NCBI GenBank assembly: GCA_024636835.1
Contig: JAGXGH010000038.1
Location: forward strand, 1 to 52,022
DNA: 52,022 nucleotides
Source: Verrucomicrobiales bacterium
Lineage (GTDB): Bacteria; Verrucomicrobiota; Verrucomicrobiia; Verrucomicrobiales; SLCJ01
Reading direction: 5' to 3'
Made by a program: the position numbers and the translations under genes. The first letter of the stretch is position 1. Each line of letters opens with the position of its first letter. The notes beneath the pieces were generated by a model. It was not told the origin of the DNA and did not search any database. It worked only from the letters and a program-made list of their open reading frames with translations. Of the stretch, positions 7,689 through 16,600 are shown one piece after another.

Positions 7689-10600
7689 CTACTCCCCGTT
7701 AAACTCCATCTCCACCTCCGCAAGTGTCTGGTTGTTCAGCGGATCATCCAACAACGTGGCAAAGCGCTTTACCGTTTCCTTCTCGGTGCCCCAATTCTGA
7801 TAAACCTCGATCCAATAGCTGGCACACCCTCGATAACTGCCGCTGACGGTGTATTGCCCCGGAACCGCGGCGCGTATCATGTATTCGCCGATCCCCTGTC
7901 CCTGCGTCATCCGCCCACCGATGGCCGAGGTGCCATAAGTCAGCCCGCTCCCACCCTGTGGATCACTGACCGAGGCACATCCACGTTCACCTGGTCGACT
8001 CGAAACCACCACGACCCGTAGATCAGACGGAAACAATTGATCAAAAGTCTTCATCCTGCTCAATTTCGAGTCCGCGCTGACCGACTGGTTGGCAATCCAT
8101 CCATTCAGCGTCGTGATGGCGATTTCGCGGTTTTCTGCGTCCACCACGTCCCTAGGATTACCGAGCAGCAAGTTCAATTGCTCACCCGCTTCATCGTTCT
8201 CCTTCATCCCCGCAAAAGCCATCGCCAAGAGATAGCGAACCTGCGCAACGTCCGCGCCGCTTTCCTCGACACGCTCCAAACAAATCACCGCTTCCTGCCA
8301 GAGACCAAGCCCCATCGCTTGCATCGCGAAACTCAACTGCCGTTCATCAGGGTCGCCCTCTAGTTCCAACAAGTTTCCCAACACACGCATCGCCGCATCG
8401 CGCTGATCGGCTGCCAGCATTTCCCTCGCTATCCGCACGAAAAACGCATCGTCTCGTCGCATATCGCCACGCACCTTGATGTAGGCTTCCATTACCTCAT
8501 CGCCATTTTCCAGAGCTTTTCTAAAAGCAGCAAGCTCCGCCTCGGCATCACTATCGGCAATTTCTCTTGCGATCACCCTCCCGTCGGATCGCCCACTTGC
8601 CACCGGAGGGCTACCAGCTACAGCATTTGAGTCATCGCCGCTAGGCGACCTCGGCTCGATATTGGATTGTATCACAGCCGGTTCTTTTCGGTGATCGACA
8701 GGTTTAGAAGGACCGGCGGCAAACGGATCAGCCACACCATAACCATTCCAAGCTTGCTCCACCACCACCATATCCCCTGGCATTAAGGGGACGTCCACAT
8801 AGTTCTCACTTAGCGCATTATAAACGGTTTTGGAAGTTCCTCGATACACAGCCACGCTCGACCAATCTTTGACTGAGATCGGACCGCCAGCCTGCTTCAC
8901 CACTTCGCTAAGTTTGGCACCTTTCTCTACTTGAAACTTCCCTTCTGCGCCAACACGCCCCATCACGGTAACTGCCATTTCATCCCCTGCGACATTCGGC
9001 TTCCATTGACTGAAATCCGAAGCCTTCGACACCATTTCTTCAATTTCTTTCTGCCAACTTACATACTCATTGTTGGTCTGGAGTTTACTCCTGCGGCTAG
9101 CCAAGGCTCGAGCTTCTGTGTTCCAGCGCTCAACAGACCCTAGAAGTTTTCCATCCACTTCAGATCGATCAAAATGCGCATTCACCGCATTTAGCCAGAC
9201 CTTGTGCCGCTTCATCCACGGCATCAGTTTATGCTCTGCCCATGGAAAGTTTTTCTCGTGCCATTGCTGCTTTGATTCCCAGCTCCTTACAAACTGCCTC
9301 CACGCGTAATCGCCTTTGGATTCACTCCGATGAGAATCTGTAACCAGCTTCTCATATTCCGCCAACATCTCCGCATCCGGTGGCGGAATTCGATATTTCA
9401 CATAATCACTCAAGCGCTCGAGAACAATCAACGAGGTGTAATCGCTGACCAAGCCGAAGGCCTGACAATGCTCGATAATTTTCATGTTGCCCAAATGTGC
9501 ATCGGCTTCTAATGCCAGTAACTTTTCCTGACCATACAACCGCCTCACCGTGCCCGACTCTACTCTCTGTAGCGGCACATCAACCAAGCGGTTACTGCCA
9601 GCCATCCTGACTTTCACGGTGGTCGCGTTACTATTGATCATTTGCCCGGAGAGAATTTGTTGCGCTGGAGCGGGATCTCTGTCGCCGGAGCGAATCGGAA
9701 TCACTCCCGCATCTGAGAACTCAGCGGTCGCGAAACGGCTCCCCACGTCCTTAACCCAAGAGATATCGGCGGCGTGATCAACGACCCATCCACCACTTTT
9801 TCGCACTACATACCGCAAGCTTGCCGCCGTCTTTTCCTCATCGGGAACCATCGCAATCATCCGACTCTTCACCGTCAACAATTCACCACCGCCAACAACT
9901 TTCCCGTCAGTTACTAACAAAGTATCGCCATCCCAAAAGGGATCCACAATCTTCGAAAAATCGGTCGCTCCATCGTAGTCGACATTTTCCAAGAACTGAC
10001 GAAGCGCCGACCAATCCCCGTCAACCACATCGAACTCACCCTCGCTTTGCAAATCCGCACGCAGCAACGACAAACTCAACTTGCAGTTGCCGAGATGAGC
10101 AAACACCGCATCCAGCATCTCAAATTCCCGACCGAGATCGCTACCGCGTCGCGATCCTGAGGCGTCCCAAACCAAACGCAATGCATCCGTTTTCCACTCA
10201 ATTTCCGCGTTCTCCGCTGGAGCGAAGACATAACAATACCCCTCTTTTTCATCTATAAACCCAAGCGGCTCCCTCGGTGGAGCGACGCGGAGATGCAAAT
10301 TGCCGTCCACCCTCGCCTTCACAGCGGTAACTTTCAAACCATCCTTACTCCGCTTTAGATCGACGCCTGCGGAATCGATCGCTTCTACATTTTTTCCGTT
10401 TACCGTAAACTTCACCACATCGACCTCCGTTGCCAGATCGAGCGGCAGCATGTAATCAAACTTTCCGTCCTTCATCGCCATCCGTTCGACAAACCCGATC
10501 CGTACCGCCTTCGTCCCGCCGGCTGGAATCGGGAAGATCTTGGTGCGATACACGTTACCTTCTTCGCGCTCCACGTAACCCGGATCTACTCGCCCGCGCT

Positions 10601-10940
10601 TCACCCATTCATAAGCCCAACGAGCCGTATAACTCCGCACTGCCACACCTTCACGCATTTTGCCATTCACATCCAAGGCATAAGAAGAAACCGTCGCCCC
10701 TTTTGGCAAAGGCATCACGAACTCGCCTTCCAGAATTTCGTTACGGGTGTTCTTAAACGTCACCGTGACTTCCGTATCCGCGATGTCACCCAACATATCG
10801 ACATTCACTTCAAGCATCGCCACTGCGAGTTGCTCGCGGTTACCGTCGAAATCCTTGACCATCAGACGCGGGCCAGCTGCGAGAGCTGTCGATGCCCACG
10901 CACACATTACCGCCGCGAATAGAGAAGTTCTTGGTGTCAT
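7689..10940 (-). CDS. Secreted VIT-vWA-SLBB-TPR multidomain protein
   Basis: The 1083-residue protein begins with a signal peptide ending STALAAG (about 22). A VIT (vault/inter-alpha-trypsin) domain spans about 35-160 (GEFVMPLPKGATVSSYALD, GNVYRTKIFPIPAGG). A vWA-like domain follows (about 253-400) with a MIDAS-type motif DASGS (259-263), DGATDF (333 region) and LLVTDG. The segment GLVSDYTSLIVLE (496-508) is the conserved tail of VIT-vWA proteins. An SLBB-like domain lies at about 660-730 (VTVMGRVGAEGKFQVEKGAK, ending VPLMPGDMVVVEQ), then a Pro/Ser-rich linker and TPR-like helices (about 810-950). It starts 5 bases after the stop of the nearest secretin-like gene, so the two are almost surely co-transcribed. 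VIT-vWA modules bind proteins; SLBB domains occur in polysaccharide export and cobalamin-binding proteins. The combination is unusual and its job is unknown. Confidence 0.8.
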   Translation of the reverse strand: MTPRTSLFAAVMCAWASTALAAGPRLMVKDFDGNREQLAVAMLEVNVDMLGDIADTEVTVTFKNTRNEILEGEFVMPLPKGATVSSYALDVNGKMREGVAVRSYTARWAYEWVKRGRVDPGYVEREEGNVYRTKIFPIPAGGTKAVRIGFVERMAMKDGKFDYMLPLDLATEVDVVKFTVNGKNVEAIDSAGVDLKRSKDGLKVTAVKARVDGNLHLRVAPPREPLGFIDEKEGYCYVFAPAENAEIEWKTDALRLVWDASGSRRGSDLGREFEMLDAVFAHLGNCKLSLSLLRADLQSEGEFDVVDGDWSALRQFLENVDYDGATDFSKIVDPFWDGDTLLVTDGKVVGGGELLTVKSRMIAMVPDEEKTAASLRYVVRKSGGWVVDHAADISWVKDVGSRFATAEFSDAGVIPIRSGDRDPAPAQQILSGQMINSNATTVKVRMAGSNRLVDVPLQRVESGTVRRLYGQEKLLALEADAHLGNMKIIEHCQAFGLVSDYTSLIVLERLSDYVKYRIPPPDAEMLAEYEKLVTDSHRSESKGDYAWRQFVRSWESKQQWHEKNFPWAEHKLMPWMKRHKVWLNAVNAHFDRSEVDGKLLGSVERWNTEARALASRRSKLQTNNEYVSWQKEIEEMVSKASDFSQWKPNVAGDEMAVTVMGRVGAEGKFQVEKGAKLSEVVKQAGGPISVKDWSSVAVYRGTSKTVYNALSENYVDVPLMPGDMVVVEQAWNGYGVADPFAAGPSKPVDHRKEPAVIQSNIEPRSPSGDDSNAVAGSPPVASGRSDGRVIAREIADSDAEAELAAFRKALENGDEVMEAYIKVRGDMRRDDAFFVRIAREMLAADQRDAAMRVLGNLLELEGDPDERQLSFAMQAMGLGLWQEAVICLERVEESGADVAQVRYLLAMAFAGMKENDEAGEQLNLLLGNPRDVVDAENREIAITTLNGWIANQSVSADSKLSRMKTFDQLFPSDLRVVVVSSRPGERGCASVSDPQGGSGLTYGTSAIGGRMTQGQGIGEYMIRAAVPGQYTVSGSYRGCASYWIEVYQNWGTEKETVKRFATLLDDPLNNQTLAEVEMEFNGE

Positions 10941-10945
10941 CAGAT

Positions 10946-11722
10946 TTACTTTTTGCCAACTACCAAAACGTCCGCGCGCACAAACACCATGTGCTTGCGG
11001 CTCCGGTCTGGCTGCCCGTTCTCGTCCGGAGGCGTGAGAAGTGCAAGCAAGGTCGGCTGTCCGCGTTGCAGGGAGATCTGGGTTTTCACCCGCTCTGTAT
11101 AAAATATCGGCATCTCGATGTCTGCCTTAGCGCGGCCATCATCGAACGTTCCAAATACATACGTAACAACCTTCTTCACGATCTCCGGGGTCATTTGCAG
11201 GTCGATGATCTGACCATCCTGGGAAATCGTCGGATCGCATTCGAATGTCCCGCCCAAGTTGCGCGTCTCGAACGCCGTCGCTGTTGGGGCGGTAACATTG
11301 GTGGTTGGAAAGTTGGCCGTCTCCTCGCCGTCACTGTCCACTTTCACCTCATTGGGCAATTCAGACGGATCATACTCCGTTGGATAAATCTCCTCGCGAA
11401 TCGATTCCACGCGAGCAGGCGATCCAGGACGCGTCGTCATCATCTGGGTTTCGAAGACGAAGGCTTTCTTCGCTTTGATCAACTCAGCCACCTTGGCACG
11501 GAGTTCCGTGTGGTTCGACCCTTTGGCTTCCTCCGCTAAAAGTTCCGTGACCATTTCCTGACTAGTCTCGATCCATTCCAACATCACGCGGACATTTTTC
11601 GGGCCTTCTTCGTTGATCCCTTGCGGATCGTAATCGCCGTCGACGACTTGGGCATAGGCGGGCGCGCTGCCGAGGACGATTGCGCCAAGCAGGAGTGTGC
11701 GAAGTTTTTTATTGTTCATCAT
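10946..11722 (-). CDS. Secretin-core-like exported protein, paralogue A
   Basis: One of three tandem paralogues, 258 residues, with a signal peptide ending APAYA (about 24). The mature protein reads like the C-terminal secretin homology domain known from verrucomicrobial PulD-like proteins: KAFVFETQMMTTRPGSPARV resembles the 'lsaPrvttksGqkA' strand, then REEIYPTEYDPSELP, then TATAFETRNLGGTFECDPTI, IIDLQMTPE, MPIFYTERVKTQISLQRGQP and a closing KHMVFVRADVLVVG in place of 'ELLIFITPRIV'. The N-terminal ring domains of true secretins are absent, and so is the usual VPxLGxIPxLGxLF segment. A second ATG lies one codon in. The VIT gene follows at 5 bases. The conserved upstream motif lies 58 bases before the start. 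The homology is my pattern reading, not a search result. Confidence 0.75.
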   Translation of the reverse strand: MMNNKKLRTLLLGAIVLGSAPAYAQVVDGDYDPQGINEEGPKNVRVMLEWIETSQEMVTELLAEEAKGSNHTELRAKVAELIKAKKAFVFETQMMTTRPGSPARVESIREEIYPTEYDPSELPNEVKVDSDGEETANFPTTNVTAPTATAFETRNLGGTFECDPTISQDGQIIDLQMTPEIVKKVVTYVFGTFDDGRAKADIEMPIFYTERVKTQISLQRGQPTLLALLTPPDENGQPDRSRKHMVFVRADVLVVGKK

Positions 11723-11780
11723 TTAAGGATTAAGGGATGTGAATGAGACTGTATTACCCCATCAAACGAAGCACCACATG

Positions 11781-11798
11781 GTTTTGCTAGAACGAAAT
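11781..11798 (-). promoter_or_regulatory. Conserved upstream block, copy A
   Basis: On the minus strand this reads ATTTCGTTCTAGCAAAAC, identical at all four members of the secretin-like family, including the truncated one. It is embedded in a longer stretch shared with copy B (GGATGTGAATGAGAC toward the gene, AATCGC immediately upstream). It lies in a 111-base intergenic gap, which suggests a promoter or an activator/sigma-factor site. The class is not known. Confidence 0.55.
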
Positions 11799-11833
11799 GC
11801 GATTCCTCCATTTTATTGGTTAGCGACGGATAA

Positions 11834-12604
11834 CTATTTACCAACAACCATAACGTCCGCGCGCAAGAACAGCAGATGCTTACGCGTTGGATCGGTCTTC
11901 CCGTTTTCGTCGGGAGGAGAGAGGATGGCGATCAGCGTCGGCTGACCGCGCTGAAGAGAAACTTGAGTTTTTACTCGCTCCGAATAAAAGATTGGCATCA
12001 CCGTGTCCACCTTCGCACGACCATCGTCGAACGTTCCGAAAACCACCGTCTCGACCCGCTTTATCCACTCAGGATTAAGCTGAACATCGATGATCTGATC
12101 ATCCTGAGAGAGGGTTGGATCAACCTCAAACATTGCACCGATGTTACGGACCTCAAATGCCGTCGCGGCTGGTGGAGTCATATTAGTCGTTGGAAAGTTG
12201 GCTGTCTTATCTCCGTTGTCATCCACCTTCACCTCATTGGGCAACTCCGGCGGGTCGTATTCCGTCGCATAAATCTCCTCACGGACCGACCCCGTACGGG
12301 CGGGCGCTCCAGGACGCGTCGTCACCATCTGAGTTTCGAACACGAAGGCTTTCTTCGACTTGATCAGTTCCGCCAACTTCGCACGAAGCTCGGTGTGGTT
12401 CGACCCTTTGGCTTCCTCCGCCAGAAGCTCCGTGACTGTTTCCTGACTGGTCTCTATCCATTCCAACATCACAAGGAGATTTTTAGGCCCTTCTTCGTTG
12501 AGGCCTTGGGGATCGTAATTGCCGTCGACAACTTGGGCATGAAGGGACGCGGAGCCGAGGACAAAAGCGCCAAGCATAAGTATGCCAAGTATTCTAGTAA
12601 TCAT
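11834..12604 (-). CDS. Secretin-core-like exported protein, paralogue B
   Basis: Second tandem paralogue, 256 residues from the chosen ATG, which directly precedes a standard signal peptide (MITRILGILMLGAFVLGSAS, cleavage near LHAQ). An ATG 12 codons upstream would put a charged stretch before it. It closely follows paralogue A through VVDGNYDPQGLNEEGPKN, EWIETSQETVTELLAEEAKG, REEIYATEYDPPELPNEVK, ATAFEVRNIGAMFEVDPTL, PIFYSERVKTQVSLQRGQPT and KHLLFLRADVMVVGK. It is probably an exported beta-rich subunit of the same assembly as A and C. It has its own upstream copy of the conserved motif 62 bases before the start, so each paralogue may be separately initiated. Confidence 0.75.
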   Translation of the reverse strand: MITRILGILMLGAFVLGSASLHAQVVDGNYDPQGLNEEGPKNLLVMLEWIETSQETVTELLAEEAKGSNHTELRAKLAELIKSKKAFVFETQMVTTRPGAPARTGSVREEIYATEYDPPELPNEVKVDDNGDKTANFPTTNMTPPAATAFEVRNIGAMFEVDPTLSQDDQIIDVQLNPEWIKRVETVVFGTFDDGRAKVDTVMPIFYSERVKTQVSLQRGQPTLIAILSPPDENGKTDPTRKHLLFLRADVMVVGK

Positions 12605-12666
12605 TGTTATTAGGTTTTCGGGATGTGAATGAGACCGCATTTCACTATCAAACGAACCAAGACATG

Positions 12667-12684
12667 GTTTTGCTAGAACGAAAT
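12667..12684 (-). promoter_or_regulatory. Conserved upstream block, copy B
   Basis: ATTTCGTTCTAGCAAAAC on the minus strand, identical to copies A, C and the one at 24240. The flanks match copy A closely on both sides for roughly 50 bases, showing that paralogues A and B were duplicated together with their control region. It lies 62 bases upstream of the chosen start and 36 bases after the stop of paralogue C. Confidence 0.55.
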
Positions 12685-12720
12685 GCGATTCATGAAATTT
12701 CAGTGTTCAGCGACGGATAA

Positions 12721-13485
12721 CTATTTACCCACAACCATAACGTCCACCCGCAGAAACAACAGATGCTTGCGAGTGCGGTCGGCCTTACCGTTCTCGTCCG
12801 GAGGTGTGAGGACTGCGATCAATGTTGGCTTACCGCGTTGCAAGGTATACTGACTTTTTATTCGTTCGGTATAATATATCGGCATCTGAATATCTGTCTT
12901 TGCCCGACCATCATCAAAGCTCGCGTAAATCGAAGTGGCCACACGCTTCACCCACTCAGCATCGAGTTGAATATCGCAATCCCGAGGATTACTGGAGATT
13001 GCTGGTTCGAGCTCGAACGTCCCGCCGACCATGCGCATATCAAACGCTATCGGGGTGGGTACGGTTACCGGAACATTTGGCGTCCCATCTCCGTCATCAT
13101 CCACTTTCACGACATTGGGCAATTCAGGCGGATAATACACACCCGGATAGATCTCCTCACGAACCGATTCCGCGCGAGCCGGTGCGCCGGTGCGCTTCGT
13201 CACCATCTGGGTCTCAAACACGAACGCCTTTTTCGCGTTGATTAACTCAGCCACCTTGGCACGCAGCTCGGTGTCATTGACATCTTTCGTCTCCTCTGCC
13301 AGAAGCTCCGTAACGGTCTCCTGACTGGTATCGATCCACTCCAACATCACACGCACATTTTTCGGCCCCTCTTCGTTGTTACCTTGCGGGTCGTAATCGC
13401 CGTCGACGACCTGAGCATGAAGAGATGCGATGCCGAGCGCGAATGCGCCAATCAGGAACATGGTCATATTTTTAGTTCTCTTCAT
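12721..13485 (-). CDS. Secretin-core-like exported protein, paralogue C
   Basis: Third tandem paralogue, 254 residues, first in transcription order. The signal peptide is MTMFLIGAFALGIASLHA with the mature protein starting QVVDGDYDPQG. It keeps the family landmarks: EWIDTSQETVTELLAEETK, KAFVFETQMVTKRTGAPARA, REEIYPGVYYPPELPN, FDMRMVGGTFELEPAI, PIYYTERIKSQYTLQRGKPT and KHLLFLRVDVMVVGK. It is more divergent in the middle (NPRDCDIQLDAEWVKRV). A long in-frame upstream extension reflects the leader, not protein: the same leader is conserved as DNA at the truncated copy near 24 kb. The leader is about 165 bases, longer than those of A and B. Confidence 0.75.
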   Translation of the reverse strand: MKRTKNMTMFLIGAFALGIASLHAQVVDGDYDPQGNNEEGPKNVRVMLEWIDTSQETVTELLAEETKDVNDTELRAKVAELINAKKAFVFETQMVTKRTGAPARAESVREEIYPGVYYPPELPNVVKVDDDGDGTPNVPVTVPTPIAFDMRMVGGTFELEPAISSNPRDCDIQLDAEWVKRVATSIYASFDDGRAKTDIQMPIYYTERIKSQYTLQRGKPTLIAVLTPPDENGKADRTRKHLLFLRVDVMVVGK

Positions 13486-13667
13486 CGTTGCTGCTGCTTG
13501 GGTGATCGAGTGGTGTGATTTGGATAAACTGTAGACACTTGATCGAGCGATCCGCCTGCCCATCCGCATGATGCAGAGTGGACAATGAGAAGAGAAAAGA
13601 AACGACTAAAGAACGATCCGCATCACCCCAGCTAACGAACCACAACCCCGTTTTGCTAGAACGAAAT
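13486..13667 (-). promoter_or_regulatory. Long leader and conserved upstream block, copy C
   Basis: The block ATTTCGTTCTAGCAAAAC (minus strand, 13650-13667) lies 29 bases after the stop of the 1220-residue gene and 165 bases before the paralogue C start. Compared with copies A and B, about 100 extra bases lie between motif and gene. The same extra segment is present in the leader of the truncated copy near 24 kb, including the shared stretch CCATCCGCA. A structured 5' untranslated region is possible. Confidence 0.5.
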
Positions 13668-13695
13668 CAGATACCTCTAAATTATTCCAAGCTCA

Positions 13696-16600
13696 TCACG
13701 AAGATTTCCTCGCTACACCTAGCCACTTGTTTGCGATGGCCGCTAGATCTAGAGATGGTGCTTGATCGTTGCTAAAGAAGCCTGATTCGATCTCGCGGAT
13801 CTGTGAACTCAGAGCGGTGCGATCGGACTCTGACAGTTGCTCCCCGTGGTCGCTGCGGATGCGGCGAAGGAAGGCAATGGTCGAGAACGGCGTTGGGTTC
13901 TCTGGTGTGACAAGCCCTTCGGTCATCACGGTTCGCTCAACTTTTTTACGGCGCATCAGCCAGAAAATCCCCGCCACAATCGCAGCCAGGACGATCGCAA
14001 TTACCGCATAGCGAGGGGCGTTGCCGACCTCACTAACAAGCTTGATGCCACTGTTTGCCAGCTCGGCGTCGATGGTCTCGAGATCGGCATCTTGATAATG
14101 CTGGTAGTTGAGAGAAACGGGATTCACTCCGTCCTTCAGCTTTGGAAACGGAAACATGACGTCGCCGCGCAAATCCGGCTTACGAACATAGGTGAGCTGC
14201 CAGTTACGGTCGGCTTGAGCAACGATCTTCGTGCCATCACTCGTCAATTGGGTGATCACAAGGTTGCCATCCACAGCGTCGAGAGTGAAACCCTCGCGCT
14301 CGCAGTCGAACATCTCATCCAGGTTTGGAATGATGCCCTGTCCGCTTGCCTGGATTTCCACGATCACCCGGCCCTCGCTCCATTCGCGCTCGTCCATAAC
14401 GAGATCGAGTGAGAGCTCGTCACAGGGGCGAGCTTTCACCGTTTCGTCACGGGCGTCGATGGGCTGGACTTGTGACATCACAGGCAGGACGACCTGTCCG
14501 GGCTGATCGATGAAGTCCATGTCCATCTGAATCGATGGGATGCGGTCAACGGCCGCATTTTTGGCACGCAGCACGGCATAGGCGAGAGGGGTTTGCACCC
14601 ATCCTTCACGTGGCAGATCGATAGGTTTCACGCCTGTGTCATGAAAGATAAGAGAGACGACTTCAAAAGTCTCATCAAGCGCGGCGTGGATATTTTTGGT
14701 GAAATCATCCCTGTGGTTTTGTCCACCCCGCTGTTGCGGCGATTTATTTTGCACATACTTGCCGAAGCCTCCGCTCTCACGAAGCAGCTGGTTGGTTGAC
14801 TCCAGACTGATGAACGCACCGAAGGGCTGGCTATGCCCCACGCTTGTGGGGCCGTCCACCCTGACCCGTAGCTGAATCTCGTCGAGAAGTTCACGGTAAT
14901 AGTCGAGTGATTTTGTCGCAGTAGCGGCGACCGGATGGTCTTCGCCTACAATCTTGAGGCCAGATCCGAGGAAGCGCTGTCGGACGTTGGCTGGGACTCG
15001 TGGAAAAACCTCGCCCAGCATTTCTGCGAACATCTCAAGATGTTTGTCCGCAGCTTCTCCCGGCAATGCGCGCATGGCATCGCCAATGGCTTTCAATCCC
15101 GGATCGGTTCGCGCGGTATTCGTGGTGAGCTGAGCGAGATCACTCGCGCCAAGCATGACAAAAAACCATGCCTGATAGGGGAGAATATTCCACTGCCCCC
15201 TTGGCATTTCGGGGACTTTCGCTGCATAGATTTCCGCTGCCTTGCTGAAGCTTGAGAAGGCTTCATCGCGCAAGCTGACATATTCGGTAAGTGTTACCTT
15301 GCGCTCGAATTCGTATTGCGAGGCATCGTAGAAAAGCTGTCCGCGGGTGATGAAGGATTCCCAATCCGCATCCTCGGCACGGATACCACGCTTGGCGAGT
15401 TCCAGTGCCGTTCTGTAGCCACGAGAAACCTCGTCCTTCGCTTCCTTTTCGGTGCGGTTGGTGCCGGCCTGCTGCTGGGGTTTCGGGTCGCGCCACTGCT
15501 CGCCGAGACGCTCGCGCATGCCGCCGAGCAGTTCCAACAATTCCTCGCGGACCATTTCTTCGGGCGGGCCAAAGATCGCGATGATATCATCGAGCTTGTA
15601 GACTTCCGCACCACTATGCAGCGTCATGAAGGTTTGAACGATGAGCGACGGATCGAGCGGCTCTGGTGAAATTTCACGCAGTTCGTTCAGTAGGTTTTTG
15701 AAATGCTGGATGTTCTGGTTCTGTCGCAGGCGGGTGAGAGGGATGCCGGACCCTGCTTGAAGCAGTTGCGTAGGGATTGGGTAGCCCATGGCACGCATCC
15801 GCTTCACCTGTTCGCTTTCCGCAGGTTTGGTGCGTTTCGAAACCCAACCTGCCAACACATCTTGGCAGATCTCGCGTTCGAGTCCTGGGTGTTTTTTTAC
15901 GTATTCGCGTAGTAGATCGAGGTTCGCCTCCTGAGGCAGAAGCACTTGCACCTTGAGCAAGGTGAGCTCCATACGCTGGGCGAGCCCAGGATTCAGGCGG
16001 GGAAGCAATTCCATGGGCGGCGCGGTTGCCAGGATTTGTTCGGTTGAAAGCGTGTTCACCTCTGCCTCTCTGTTCATTCCGTAGCGACGCATCATCATGC
16101 GATCAGCCTGTGAAATATCCACCGCCACCACTCCGCCGGCACGGTAGCAACCCTCAGCCTCGGCGAGCCAGTTGAGAACGAGCACCGCCGCGTTCGGGGG
16201 AAGCTCACCCTCCATCGTGACCATCGCCTCCAATAGCAAATGCTGGGTGCCCAGGCTGGCGACGCGGGCCGGCAAGTCGTCGCCTTTCGCGGTCTCTTGC
16301 CCAAGCCCACCGATGATCGATATCAGATCCGCCAAGGTTTCGGTCTGCTTGAAAAGCTGCTCGCGGATAAGTTTGATGGCTTGCTCTTGTTCCAGCACGG
16401 GAAGCAGCTGAACCAAACGGTCCATCGCGAGGCGGAACTGCGGACGGGTATAGTTACCGAAACGCGACGATTTCATCAGTAATGCGCAGACTTCCGCAGC
16501 ACGCTGAAATTGACGTTCATCGCGCTCGGCGATGCCCTTCTGGGTAAAATACTCCATCGCAAACACCAGTTCCGTGGTGTCTGAGTCTTCCCATTCCTCG

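Noticed and set aside
10892..12613. Plus-strand open frames of 215 and 245 codons opposite paralogues A and B
   Set aside because: The two resemble each other only because the minus-strand genes are duplicated; the products are Arg/His-rich without signal or domain features.
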